A model generated the notes under the pieces. That model worked only from the letters and a program-made list of their open reading frames with translations, did no database searches and had not been told where the DNA came from. Below, in pieces: positions 1 to 10,786 of a stretch of DNA of 64,000 nt. Each line of letters starts with the position of its first letter. The first letter of the stretch is position 1. The stretch lies in contig OZ020585.1 of assembly GCA_963971535.1 (NCBI GenBank), forward strand, positions 22,256,005-22,320,004, written 5' to 3'. The position numbers and the translations under genes are program-made. The stretch is from Notolepis coatsorum (lineage: Eukaryota > Chordata > Actinopteri > Aulopiformes > Paralepididae).

Positions 1-3000
1 AGGACAGGAGAGCATGCGGCCATAGGAGATATTAGAAAGATGTATAATTCTGTGTGGTTAAATGAAAGAGAGGTCCACCTTCATCGGTTCCTCTGGAGGG
101 ACTCACCAGAGGAAGAGATCAAAGATTTCGCCATCACTCGGGTCAACATCGGAGACAGGCCAGCTGGGTGCATAGCACAGCTGGCTATGAGGGAAACGGC
201 GAGGCTTCCCAAGTTCTCTCATATGGATGAGGAGAGGAGGGTCCTTGAGGAGGACAGCTATGTGGACGATATCCTCACATCCCACAATGACCGAGGGAAG
301 CTGGACAAGATCACGAGAGGAGTGGAAGAGATCCTCACCGCTGGAGGCTTTTCTCTCAAGCCATGGGTTCGGTCCGGTCAAAGTGGGAGGCGTGAAAGAA
401 GTCAGCCCAAGCAATCTATTGAGACTCAGAATATGGCGCTCCAAACCCTGGTGTTGCCCAACCAGCTAGGGCAGGAAGACAACAAGGCCCTCGGCGTTGG
501 CTACTATGTTGATAGTGACAGGCTCTTCCTGATGGTCTCGATAAATTTCTCTAAAAGAAAGCAGAAGATGAGGACAGGGGTTGACCTTCTTGAGGGGGAG
601 GTCAGAGAGCAGACGCCAGATCCTCTGACCAGAAGGGAGCTCCTGAGTCAGGTGGCAGGGCTCTATGACCCTATCGGGCTTGCTACCCCGGTCAAAGAGA
701 AAGGGGCCATTCTGGTGAGGAGAGCTTTCCAGGTGGCTGGGGGAGGGGGCTCGAAGAAAGACACGTGGGACCATCCTCTTCCAGCAGACCTCCGAACAGA
801 AGCTATCAAGCTCTTTGAGGAGTACAGTCGACTTCGTCAAGTTGGTTTTGAGAGAAGCCTCACTCCTTCCGGATGGAGAGGGAGGCCGTGGGGTGTGACA
901 TTTTCTGATGGAAGTGATGATGCTTTCGGAGCTGTCCTGTATCTGAGGTGGGAGACATCAGCAGGGGTGGACACTCGTCTCGTCGAGTCGAAGGCCAAGC
1001 TGACACCCCTTGACCAGAAGGGTGATGTAATCAAAGCAGAGATCTGTGGTGCAGTCTTTGCAGCCAGATTGAAAGGGTTCTGGGAGAGGCAAGGCCGTCT
1101 GGAGGTAGAGAAGTGGTTTCACTTTGTAGACAGCCAAACTATACTGGGAGCAATTCAGAGGGAGAGTTACGGGTATCAGACGTTCTTTGCGAACAGGGTT
1201 GGGGAGATTCAGAAGGCAGGGCCAGTAGCCGACTGGTGGTGGATCCCAGGGGATCTGAATGTCGCTGACCTTGTCACTCGAGGATGTCCCCCGGAAGACC
1301 TGGATGAAGGTTCCAAGTGGCAAAAGGGACCAGAGTTTCTAATAAGGCCTGTGGAAGAGTGGCCCATGAAGTCCGCGGCAGAGGTAGCGGCTAACACCAG
1401 AGAGGCTGTGTGTAGGCTCCAGAGGAGGGCGTTCACAGCGGTTCTTACTCGAGCCCAGCTGAAAAAGGCGTCAAGTTCGTCCGAGAAATCTCCGAACGAG
1501 GCGGACAAGGCTCCCGGGCTCTCTAAGAAAGGAGAAAAAGAGCCCTCTAGCGAGTCCGGAAGCGAGGAAAAGCTCTGGGGGGCAGCCATCGTCAATCTCG
1601 TCAAACCTGAGAAGTTCAGCAGCTTGACCAAGCTCTGTGGAGTGATCAGCTGGGTCCGCCGAGCGGTGAACAAGTGGCTAATCCGAGGAAGAGCCATAGA
1701 GAGAGCAGAGTGGGAGGCCAAGCACTCAAAAGAGAAAGAGGGCAAGCCTGTCCTCGACGCATGGGAGCTTGGGGCCGCTTTCCGAGAACTTTGTTTGGCA
1801 GCTCAAAAAGGGGTAGCATTCCCTGAGTCAACACTGAACAGGCTCGTGGTAGTCAGGGAGGAGGTGTCAGGGCTTCTGATGTGCTTTGGAAGGGCCCGGG
1901 CAGCGGGGGAGTCAGGAGTGCCTCTGGTTCCCTATAGAGCTTGGGTCAGCACCCTCGTGGCGCGAGAGTCTCATGAAACCAACCATGAGGGAGTCGCTGG
2001 TACTATGTTGCGGATGAGGAGGAAGGCTTGGGTGGTTCAGGCTCAGCGGGTTGCAAGGAAGGTTGGGGACTGTTGCGTCTCCTGCCGGAAGACCAGAGCA
2101 AAGATGTGCCAGCAGGTTATGGCTGACCTTCCCTCTGAGCGGACTGAGCCGGCTGCCCCATTTGAGTTTACAACTCTGGATCTGTTTGGCCCATACATGG
2201 TCAGGGATGTGGTAAAGAAGAGGTCTAGGATGAAAGTCTGGGGTGTGGTGTTCTCTTGTATGGCTTCTAGAGCTATGCACGCCGATATGGTGGAGGGACT
2301 GTCCACAGAGAGCTTCATGGGCACTTACCAGAGATTCACAGCGCTCAGAGGACACCCGAAGAAAATCTGGTCAGACCGGGGCACAAACTTTGTTGGAGCT
2401 CGGCCTGCACTGAAGGAACTCTATGTTTTCCTAGAAAGTCTCGACAAGGATGAAGTAAGGGGAAAGGCTGCCAGACAAGGAACCGAGTGGATCTGGGTGT
2501 TCCACCCAGCCGACTCACCTCACAGGAATGGTGCGGCGGAAGCAGCAGTCCGCATTCTCAAGCAAGCGCTGAGTAATGTGGGAGGTGGCGGGGACCTCAC
2601 AGGACTAGAGTTCCAAACTATGCTCTACATGGCAGCCAACTTATCGAATGAGAGACCGATCGGCGCCAGACTCCAGGTCCAAGATGACGCGGTAGAGGTG
2701 ATCACCCCCAACACCCTGCTACTGGGGAGGGCTGGACCCACAGGGGACTCACGGAGCTACGAGTTCCAGGGCTACCCATTTGTGAGATTGAGAGCAGTCC
2801 AGACTGAAGTAAACAAGTTCTGGCAGCGGTGGAGCCAGCTTGCTGGTCCAGGCTTGTTTATCAGGCCTAAGTGGCATAGTAAGGCTCGCAATGTGGCAGT
2901 CGGAGATCTTGTTTGGCTTGCCGATCAGAACGCGCTAAGGGGTCAGTTCAGACTGGGCCGGGTTGTGGAGGTGGCCCCTGACGTGAATGGGGTCGTCCGT

Positions 3001-3144
3001 GATGTCAAAGTGAGAACGTGCCCCAGCTGTCCAGTGGCCTCGGGCAAGCGTCCGGAGAAGATCAGCAGCGATCATAGACTCTCTATTGTCCTCAGCAGAG
3101 ACGTCCGAAGACTCGTGGTGCTCTTACCTGTAGAAGAGCAATAA
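1..3144 (+). CDS. pol: BEL/Pao retrotransposon pol polyprotein (5' end outside window)
   Basis: The frame is open from base 1 through the first internal Met at 40 to the stop at 3142-3144, so the protein continues upstream of the window. Numbering from that Met, the end of the reverse transcriptase carries the YVDD catalytic motif at residues 74-77. A Pao-type block (LYDPIGLATP) follows near 207, then an RNase H-like domain from about 287 (TFSDGSDDAFG; later WIPGDLNVADLVTRG). The integrase zinc finger HX3H...CX2C starts near 645. The integrase core has D in LDLFGP (~712), D in WSDRGTNF (~777) and E in HRNGAAEAAV (~830). A basic C-terminal domain of the kind seen in BEL/Pao pol closes the protein. 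This enzyme set copies element RNA into DNA and integrates it. More than 1000 codons without a stop, with all visible catalytic residues kept, suggests a young copy. Gag, protease and the 5' LTR lie outside the window. Confidence 0.93.
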   Translation, partial: RTGEHAAIGDIRKMYNSVWLNEREVHLHRFLWRDSPEEEIKDFAITRVNIGDRPAGCIAQLAMRETARLPKFSHMDEERRVLEEDSYVDDILTSHNDRGKLDKITRGVEEILTAGGFSLKPWVRSGQSGRRERSQPKQSIETQNMALQTLVLPNQLGQEDNKALGVGYYVDSDRLFLMVSINFSKRKQKMRTGVDLLEGEVREQTPDPLTRRELLSQVAGLYDPIGLATPVKEKGAILVRRAFQVAGGGGSKKDTWDHPLPADLRTEAIKLFEEYSRLRQVGFERSLTPSGWRGRPWGVTFSDGSDDAFGAVLYLRWETSAGVDTRLVESKAKLTPLDQKGDVIKAEICGAVFAARLKGFWERQGRLEVEKWFHFVDSQTILGAIQRESYGYQTFFANRVGEIQKAGPVADWWWIPGDLNVADLVTRGCPPEDLDEGSKWQKGPEFLIRPVEEWPMKSAAEVAANTREAVCRLQRRAFTAVLTRAQLKKASSSSEKSPNEADKAPGLSKKGEKEPSSESGSEEKLWGAAIVNLVKPEKFSSLTKLCGVISWVRRAVNKWLIRGRAIERAEWEAKHSKEKEGKPVLDAWELGAAFRELCLAAQKGVAFPESTLNRLVVVREEVSGLLMCFGRARAAGESGVPLVPYRAWVSTLVARESHETNHEGVAGTMLRMRRKAWVVQAQRVARKVGDCCVSCRKTRAKMCQQVMADLPSERTEPAAPFEFTTLDLFGPYMVRDVVKKRSRMKVWGVVFSCMASRAMHADMVEGLSTESFMGTYQRFTALRGHPKKIWSDRGTNFVGARPALKELYVFLESLDKDEVRGKAARQGTEWIWVFHPADSPHRNGAAEAAVRILKQALSNVGGGGDLTGLEFQTMLYMAANLSNERPIGARLQVQDDAVEVITPNTLLLGRAGPTGDSRSYEFQGYPFVRLRAVQTEVNKFWQRWSQLAGPGLFIRPKWHSKARNVAVGDLVWLADQNALRGQFRLGRVVEVAPDVNGVVRDVKVRTCPSCPVASGKRPEKISSDHRLSIVLSRDVRRLVVLLPVEEQ

Positions 3145-3247
3145 CAGCACCCCATGAGAAGGTTGATCCGAAGATTCCACCGCCAAAGGAGAGCGGTTAT
3201 TTGTTGTGGTCTCCTTGGGTCTAAAGACCAGGATACCAAGTGGGAGG

Positions 3248-3817
3248 TGTGCAGCTTTCTATTGTGGTGGTGGAGTTTAGGTGCACTTTAGTCTGTGTGT
3301 AAATAAGTAATGGTTTGTGGTGTTTTTTATGCTGTGCATTTATGTGAATGTTTAGTGGTAGTTGAGCTATGATTGTAATTATGTTTTCATTTTCGGATGT
3401 ATGGAGGCACTGTATGCTTGATTAAAGTTGTGAATGGAGATGTAGTCATTTCACATGGGATCCAGGGATGTAGCGAGTAGTGGGCTGTAATTGGTCGAGA
3501 TACGTCACGTGGTGTCAGTGAAACTGTATACAGGAAGTCGCGGGGAATTTGACAGCAGCGAAGGGAGACGATTGAGAACCGGTGAGTGGATGTGTGTAAG
3601 CGATTTGTTTTAAGAATGATAGTAGTATTGTGGTAGTTATTGATTGAATGTGTGTCTTGTTTCAAGGTTTGTAACCTGTTGGAGGAAGAATTAAAAGCTT
3701 TTTGCAACTGAGTGGCATCCTGTTCATCCCTTCACCCCAGCTGCGGGAGTAAAGCAGCACACCGTGTGTTCCACGGTGTCTGTTTATCCTAATGGGGCGA
3801 ACCCGTTGGTACGTTAT
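3248..3817 (+). mobile_element. 3' LTR of the BEL/Pao element (right end approximate)
   Basis: A purine-rich tract (agtgggagg) lies about 100 bases after the pol stop and is followed at 3248 by TGTGCAGC, a plausible LTR start. The stretch contains AATTAAA-like polyadenylation signals near 3421 and 3689 and ends near GCGAACCCGTTGG, similar to ends of fish BEL LTRs as I remember them. The partner 5' LTR is outside the window, so the right edge cannot be fixed by comparison. Confidence 0.6.
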
Positions 3818-4142
3818 ACGATTTAAATTATAAATACAAATATGGTAACGTGGTTGTGGCTTTTACAAATAGTGGTTAGCTTTAGAGATAAATGGCTATG
3901 ATCACGGAGCACTAGTGTTGGGTGAAACAGATACTATCCACAGATTCAGGGTCAGTTATTTTCCCATTGTACGAATTGTTAAGCTTATGGAATGTAAGGG
4001 AAATCTGATCCTAGGTCTACAGGCAGGAAGCTACGCTGTGGTGACGTCAGTCAGCAGCGCCAAAATAGCAGTGTAGTTTCCCAGCGAACAAAAACATAAA
4101 CGTTGTTATTTTGCTACCTTTAAGATTAATTGCGAATATTGT
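3818..4142. other. No recognisable feature
   Basis: AT-rich sequence between the BEL LTR and the first TTAA element. I see no coding frame of note, no tandem array and no match to other parts of the window. Confidence 0.5.
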
Positions 4143-4146
4143 GTAA

Positions 4147-5093
4147 CACATTGAGTGCCAACGATGAGATTAGTCATGCTAACTCGCCATGCGTTGAGTG
4201 CCAATGACGAGTTTTCTCGTCTTTTAATCGTTATTTCTTTTATTAGAGATATCCATTCATTTTTCATCCATCCAGTCTGACGTTATCATTGTGAATGGGT
4301 CTGAGCTCGAAAAGGGCAAATACCGCCACCTATCGTCTCCCGGATGGTAATGCACATCATTGGATTGGATTGGGTGGGCATGTGCATCAGAAAAAAAGTC
4401 CGGTCCGGGGTTTTCCCTTTTCTGGCATGCAGTATCATGTTACCAGATTGGCTGAGGACCCTCAGAGCAGTATCGATTATGGTTTCGGATTATAACGTTG
4501 GATCAATAAACGTGATCAATATTTGGAATGGCGATCAGGAATTGGATTCATCTTTTTGCAGAACATCTGATGTGAGGTAAGGACTCTATTTTTACCAGTA
4601 TTGAGTTAATCAGATGTTTTTTTCTCAGCCCTCGCAGCGTGTCTGTGTGTGTGTGTGTGTGTGTGACGTTAGCGCTGACCAGGTCATGGATAATAGATTT
4701 TTCAGCCTGCTTCTCTAGCGTGCATAAGTACACATATACTATCGATAATCTAGCGTTTATTTGAAAACGATTAATAAATCAGCCGAAAAATGACAACGTG
4801 TTTTGTGTATTCCACTAAAGAGCTATTATTGTGGAATTTCTCTGGAATTACTAGAACTCTCCAAAACTATACTCTTATTCAAAACGGTATAAAACTGAAA
4901 TGTACCAATGAAAAAACTATCCGTTTCGTACATGTTGACTGCAAGCAAGTCATTGATAAGCGAGGGGTGTTTTAGACCCATAGCCATAATTTAAGATATA
5001 GTTTAAGCCTTCGCAAATTTCCCCAACCTCCCATTGACTTCAGTGCTGGCACTCTAGCCCATATATGGTCAAAGGGGCGTGGCACTCAATGTG
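4147..5093 (+). mobile_element. TTAA-type piggyBac-like non-autonomous element, subfamily A (copy A1)
   Basis: The ends are inverted repeats: CACATTGAGTGCCA on the left and TGGCACTCAATGTG on the right. The right end abuts TTAA (5094-5097); the left has GTAA (4143-4146), one base from TTAA. A second end-like motif (GTTGAGTGCCAATGACGAG) lies about 45 bp inside the left end. The interior encodes a short peptide with IWNGDQELD ending at AG|GTAAGG near 4577, a splice-donor sequence kept in the other subfamily A copies. No transposase is present, so this is an internally deleted derivative. TTAA target sites fit piggyBac, although Kolobok also uses TTAA. Confidence 0.75.
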
Positions 5094-5098
5094 TTAAG

Positions 5099-5415
5099 GC
5101 AGTCTCTGAACACCCAAAGAGTGCCAACTCTGGATCAGGGGGAATGTCCTTTCCATAGATCCTGGAAAACCACTGGAATATTTCACCCCAGAATTTTTGT
5201 AAATGAGGACAGAGCCAAAAGAGATGTGTTAAGGAGCCCTCTGCAACTTTACACCTGTCACATAATGGAGAAAGAGATGGATAAATTCTGTGTAGTTTGG
5301 TCTTTGAATAGTGGAGTCTATGGATGACTTTAAATTTAATCAATTTGTACCTAGCATTGATCGAGCAAGTTTGGATTCTATCAAACCAATTTCCTTGAAT
5401 GAATGAAACAAACAA
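5099..5415 (-). pseudogene. L1/Tx1-like LINE ORF2 C-terminal fragment
   Basis: Read on the minus strand this encodes about 105 residues with a CDRCK...GSLTHLFWLCPHLQKFW block, the zinc-knuckle-like C-terminal region typical of L1/Tx1 LINE ORF2 proteins. The reverse transcriptase and endonuclease parts are missing. Its 3' side ends at the TTAA of the neighbouring TTAA element, so the two lie directly next to each other. It is a dead fragment. Confidence 0.75.
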
Positions 5416-6103
5416 AAATTAAACATTAAAATATGTTAATGTGTGAGTAGAATTGCAGGGAAGCACAACACACAGTACTTACTAATAATTATTTGCCAAA
5501 CAGTAAACGATTTCCAGCTGCACAAAATGCTATTCTGAAGATGATGGCTGTGTGCAATCATTCCGATGACAACAACAACAATAGTAAGGATATGAATGTT
5601 TTGCCAACATCAATATGGTTAGGGTGACAGAACACACAACATTGCCTGCAGCAGAAAGAATTGATTTGTAAAAGATAGATTTTTTCCTAATTCCCCATAC
5701 AGACAAATCATCTTGTGAGGTCAATAGAAAAATCCACAACAGTTTAATGTGCAATCTAGCGAGGGAAACATGATTGTTAATAAGTCCATATATCACATAT
5801 AGAGCCAAGAAAAACATGTCCTGAGGCTGAAAAACACATTAAACTATAACAAAGCGTAAATAAAGAATGATAACCCACTTAACATTTCATACGTTCCCGG
5901 GTGCAGCAGGGTGGCCGTGTGGACAAAGCTTGTTAAAAGTTTGGTCTCGTCAGTGACAGCCGTAGTGTTTACAGGGACAAAAATAATAAGAGAAAGAATA
6001 TCACTCATGTTTTTTTGTATTAAATTTTTTTATTATTTAAAAAAAAAACACATAAACAAACATGACAACACACAATAGGATATACAAATACACATATGCT
6101 CCA
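5416..6103. other. Unassigned AT-rich sequence
   Basis: I see no gene here. A T-rich then A-rich low-complexity tract lies at about 6008-6050. Short reading frames look like chance openings. Confidence 0.4.
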
Positions 6104-6253
6104 GCTCGTACCCCCCTCTCCCGGACGCGTGAATATTAAAGGCAACCAACTTGTGTTCAGCTTTTCGTTCAGCGTTTCTCTGATTGGCCACACGGCCAAT
6201 CAATCAATCCACTAGCACACGCCCTTGCGGCGCGGCAGAAGCGCTGGTCGAAC

Positions 6254-6340
6254 CAGCGGTGTTCTGTTGTGTGACTGTACTACAGCGGTGTTCTGTTGTG
6301 TGACTGTACTACAGCTGTGTTCTGTTGTGTGACTGTACTA
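6254..6340 (+). repeat. Tandem repeat, 3 x 29 bp
   Basis: The unit CAGCGGTGTTCTGTTGTG plus TGACTGTACTA repeats at 6254, 6283 and 6312. The third unit differs by one base near its start. Confidence 0.9.
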
Positions 6341-6472
6341 AACTCTTCCACCACATGACCGACATTTGACATACAGTACACCTCCTATCTATGTTGGGAT
6401 AATGTTTGGTCATGACAAAACAATAAAAATCGCTACTGTTAGTAATGCTGCCACCACCCACTTCAATGACAG

Positions 6473-6622
6473 AGCTCTCATATTTGCGAATGCATAAACT
6501 ATATCTTAAATTATGGCGATGTGTCTAATATGGCTGTCGCGAAGTCATTGATAAGCGACAGCCATATTAGACACATAGCCATAATTTAAGATATAGTTTA
6601 TGCATTCGCAAAATATGAGAGC
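6473..6622. repeat. Near-perfect hairpin, 68-bp arms with a 14-bp loop
   Basis: Left arm 6473-6540 is the reverse complement of right arm 6555-6622 with only a few differences (for example GGCGATG against GGCTATG). The arm matches the subterminal part of TTAA subfamily A (near 4935-5010). The arms therefore look like two element ends joined head to head. A further single copy of the inner part lies near 6741-6766. Confidence 0.85.
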
Positions 6623-7336
6623 GCGCCGCTGTCATTGAAGGGCTTCCTACAACAGAGCACCGCCGCTGCTGCTGCTGAAGCTGTATCAAGCCGGCGGCGG
6701 CGCACGAAAGCCGGGGATAAACCACCGCGTCGCCCCGCTGAGTGTCTAATATGGCTGTCGCGAAGTCATGCCTCTCCCTCTGACAATATCATAATGATGT
6801 GTTTTCTATATTATATCCACAATCATTCATCTAAAAAATTGTATGGGCTTTGATTAAACATGTAACCTACACCTACTGTAACTTACTGTACCTCTGCTTC
6901 CTACAGCACAGCAGGTAATGGCGTTAATCAATGGAACGCGAAACATAATAACGTTACGCTTTCTAGTTCAGCGCATTTCATAACTGTATGGGCTTTGTTT
7001 ATACACGAGTGAATCTGGTAGTTGGTTGTTAAAAACGCGAAACATAATAACGTTACGCTTTCTAGTTCAGCGCATTTCATAGCGCTCCACTGCTACCGCA
7101 GCCCAACACAAGTGCGTTGGAACAGCAGCCACAAGTTGGTTGCCCGCGCTGCCGCTCGCGCGCGCTCCTTGGATTTCATTTGGGACGTGGGACGACTGCG
7201 CTTGCCTGCGCGTGGGGGCGGGGCTGCCAATCAGAGAAAAGCCGAACACAAGTTGGTTGCCTTTAATATTCACGCCTCCCGGACCCCCCATTGGATAATC
7301 CAACCATTATAATTTGTTCCTAACCAGACACTACCA

Positions 7337-8405
7337 TTATATGCTGGCTTTTATTCTCTCCACCACTTCTAACCACATTGCCATTTTGGATTCATTGAGA
7401 CCCAAAATTCTAGCTGTTGATATTTCTTGATAAATCACATCGAGATATGTAAGAATCCAGACCTTACGGCACATTTTTTCCGGTTGAAACCATCGTGATG
7501 CTATCAGCTTTTTAGCCACTGTGATACCGGATAAAACCAATCTCTTTAGCTGTGGAGGTACTGCATGCTCAAAGACATCATTCAGCAGTAATACAGAGGG
7601 GTGTACAGGTATATCCAGAGTTAAGAGATTTGACAATTGCTGGGTCACTTCTTTCCAAAATATCTTAACTGGTGGGCAGTCCCAGTACATGTGCATAAAT
7701 GTCCCTTCATCCCCATTTGTACATAAGGAGCATTTGGAGTCTTGTTTAAGACCCATTTTGTTCAGTCTTATAGGAGTTAAGTATGTCCTGTGAATATAGT
7801 TAAGATTGATTTGTTGATGGTCCGGGTTCCTTGATGCAAGGCGTACATTTGCCCAGGCTTCTTGCCAGTCAAAGTCTATCTCCAGGTCTGGTATATCCCT
7901 CCTCCAGACTGAGTCTAGATGTAGGGTTTCATACGAGGCCGTTAGTAATTGATGATAAAAATCTGAAACAAAACCTCTTGATGTCTCTCTTTCATAGAAG
8001 AATTTGTGGTATCTGTGGTGTACAATTGGTATCCTTAATGGAACACCGTGAGCCTTCAAACATGCCAATAACTGTGCGTAAAAATAATATGAGGACTTGG
8101 TGAGATTACATTTTTTGCATATCTCATCAAAACTACAAAAACCCTGTTTGTTGAAAACGTCTCCTAATGTGTGTATGCCTTGCTTTTCCCATCTAGGGAA
8201 TCTTATAGGTTGTTTTCCAATCAAGAGTGCATTGTTATTGAATAAGGGAGTATGATTATGCCATTTATGTGGGATAGAGTCTTTTTTTTGTGTTTCACGC
8301 CATATCCGGATTGCATGAGTGATTATGGGGCCAAATTTCCGTTCGCATTGCTTAATTGATAATTTGGTGTACACTATGTCCTTCAGCCTATGTGGAGCTA
8401 CTATA
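7337..8405 (-). pseudogene. L1/Tx1-like LINE ORF2, C-terminal third
   Basis: The minus-strand frame runs about 345 residues from an internal Met at 8374 to a stop at 7337 and stays open to about 8405, where upstream stops mark the 5' truncation. It lacks the RT palm motifs. It keeps the post-RT region and the C-terminal CSLCTNGDEGTFMHMYWDCP zinc-knuckle-like block of L1/Tx1-type ORF2. Such proteins reverse-transcribe element RNA at the target site. The frame is free of stops, so the copy is probably not very old, but it lacks the catalytic domains. The 3' UTR after the stop is short. Confidence 0.8.
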
Positions 8406-8504
8406 TTTTCTTATCACTCATGTTTACGTTTTTATGGAACAGTTCAATAATCTGCAGCTCTCCAAGACGAGAGCTGAACCCAGAAGGTTCTCATTGAAAA
8501 GACT

Positions 8505-8773
8505 GGGGCGTATTCACAAAGAATGGATTGCGTGGTGCTAATTGCACCCTTAACTGTGCGAGTTTAGCGAGCGGTATCTGCTCTGTCTTTGCGTGATATT
8601 CACTAAAGGCGCTTATATACTTGAAAACTGACACGTACGCGCACGCGGCTGCAGACACGGCTGTTTATAGTACATTCTTGGCGTAAGTGATCCACACATG
8701 CCGCCAGTGCGCATATCACAGTCCACGCACATGCGCAGTCGGCACGCATATTCATGGGGTATCTGCGCAGTCT
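8505..8773. other. Unassigned MITE-like sequence
   Basis: This stretch starts with GGGGCGTATTCACAAAG and is rich in CpG-containing repeats of ACGCGCAC type. I found no clear matching inverted end, and it is cut by the TTAA element that starts at 8778. It may be part of a DNA transposon, but this is only a guess. Confidence 0.3.
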
Positions 8774-8777
8774 TTAA

Positions 8778-9679
8778 CTATTTGAGCGCCAGGGGTCCCT
8801 ATGGGCGTTGGGCCGTTGTGTGCCAGCGCTCTGTTCAATGGGGATAACTTCTGGTGTTTGCAGTGCTAAACCTATATTAAATATTATAGGTATGGATCTA
8901 ATAACAACGTCGATCGTCAGTGAGTTTCTTCCGGTCAAACAGATAATTTTTTCATCCATACATTTCCGTTTTATACAGTGGTGAATATGAGTATAGTTTT
9001 AGAGTGATCCTGTGTAATCCCAGGAAACTCCGGCAAACAGCGCTTCACTGCATTTCATTATAAATCGTGCCATTTCTCGCCTGATTATTGAATCAATCTG
9101 AAATCAACGCTAGATTATCGGTATTATGTTTCATCATGCATGCACAAAAGGGTGTGGGGGGGGTTTCTATGCTTCGAGCGCCACCAACGGCATACATTAC
9201 ACAGTACATTACAGACACACGCTGCGATCACGGGGAATAAATCATCGGATCAACGCAAGATTGATAACATATAGTCCTTACCTCGTCTATGATGTACTGC
9301 AAAAAGAATAATCCAATTATCTGATTGCCATTCCAAATACTGATCGCGGTCGTGTGTCCAACGTTCATCCACCAAAACACATGAACCGGCGGTGCTCAAG
9401 TGTCCCCAATCCGTGTGTTATAACGTTACTCATTCCCGAGAAGGAAAACCTGGACTAGACTTCTTAGATCGACGTACAGCCCAAGCCAGAGGCAATACCG
9501 GCCACAAAGCGTTAGGCGGCGGTATTGGCCGTTTGCGATCTAACATCAGGCTGGATGGATGAATTATGAATGGATATAGCGAATAAAATAAATAACGATT
9601 AAACCCTGACTTTTCTCGGGTTTGGCGCTCAAGCGATGGCGAAATAACCCGACTATAGTCGTGGTCGGCGCTGAATGTT
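8778..9679 (-). mobile_element. TTAA-type piggyBac-like element, subfamily A (copy A2)
   Basis: TTAA at 8774-8777 is followed by CTATTTGAGCGCCA. The right end reads GGCGCTGAATGTT and abuts TTAA at 9680-9683, giving imperfect inverted repeats and a TTAA duplication. Length is 902 bp. On the minus strand near 9280 a splice-donor-like AG|GTAAGGA is kept next to a stretch similar to that in copies A1, A4 and A6. No transposase frame is present. Confidence 0.7.
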
Positions 9680-9843
9680 TTAAGGCCAGATTATACTTTC
9701 CGCGACCTTGGTATGCGTGATGTAAATTTCATCACTGCTCTTGTCAGCGTTTTTTAGTGCTTTGAAATGTTCTATATTGTATGTTTCCTTATTTGCAAAA
9801 CTTAATACAACTTGTAAATAGGTTTAATTCTTGCTAGATTGTA

Positions 9844-10325
9844 GGGCGGCTAGGTGGTGTAGTGGACAAGTCACTCGCCACCAGTGTGGAGACGCTAGGA
9901 TTCGCGTGTTCGAATCCAGCTCTCCACATTGTTTTTCAGTTTGGCTGGTCGTCCGCAGTAATACACATTGGCCGTATTACGGGGAGGGAAAACTGAAGGG
10001 TGGGGATCGAACGTTGTGAACAAGCGACTCCTACAAGTCGGTTGGTGCGCCTGCGCAGTAAAATCAGGAAGTGTCGGGGGCAGCGTGAGCCTCCCACGCG
10101 TTACTCCTCGACACTGAGAGAACGAGCTGCGCAGGTGAAAAGATGCGACTGCTGTTACCTCAAGTACCGGAGGGGACTTGTGCTATGTATGACTTAGTCC
10201 ACATTGCAGCCGGCTTGTGGGAGGCAAGAAACAGCGTTCGTGACAGGGGAGGGTTGAATTGGATGATACGAAATTGGGATGGGAGAAAATATGGAAAAAT
10301 GGGAGAAAAAGTGGATCAAAAAAAA
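9844..10325 (+). mobile_element. tRNA-derived SINE (family S1) with 18-bp target duplication
   Basis: The head GGGCGGCTAGGTGGTGTAGTGG resembles a tRNA 5' part with an A-box. The B-box GTTCGAATCC lies near 9910. The body ends in an A-rich tail. AATTCTTGCTAGATTGTA occurs at 9826-9843 and again at 10326-10343, flanking the insertion perfectly. The same family occurs inverted at 36186-36655 and 44168-45474. The internal pol III promoter boxes are visible; retrotransposition would depend on a partner LINE. Confidence 0.9.
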
Positions 10326-10343
10326 AATTCTTGCTAGATTGTA

Positions 10344-10786
10344 TGGCTGTAATTATCCCGTTCTCTCAATGTGTGTGTGTGGGAACGCGATATCTGCCAT
10401 TGCGAGACGAGGCGAGCTGGCGTTCGTCAACTCTGAAGTGTTCGACTTTCTGAAACAGATACATTTTCATTCATTCACTCCTCGGCTAGTAGTAGCAAGG
10501 CTCTCTGCTTCCTGCCACTACCTGCTGTGACTCTCAGAGCCCCTGCTGCCCTGATACCTGGTGTGACGTCATCATTAAGATGACACACGCACGTTATGAA
10601 CCATGGATTAAAATATGCATGGAGGTTATGGAGGTTGTGGTTTGGTCGACAAAATGTTTGATAAAAACGCTAAAACTGGGTCAATTTCGAAAAAAATGTC
10701 CCCCTCTTCATGAAAGTCACCATAACCCTAGTCACATTGTTTATTGAACAAAAATACAACCTGCAAGTTGGCCTTTAACATTCCCC
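10344..10786. other. Unassigned sequence
   Basis: No gene or repeat structure was recognised here. The short frames are not convincing. Confidence 0.4.

Larger units (their letters stand above)
6120..7295. repeat. Composite repeat with long inverted arms and internal duplications
   Basis: The segment near 6120-6190 (GTGAATATTAAAGGCAACCA) returns as its reverse complement near 7217-7290, so the region is bounded by inverted copies. Inside are a 3 x 29 bp tandem repeat, a long hairpin that matches the right end of TTAA subfamily A, and a direct duplication of about 45 bp (6937-6981 and 7034-7080, starting CGCGAAACATAATAACG). It looks like a compound or rearranged DNA element. I cannot name the family. 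Confidence 0.55.
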
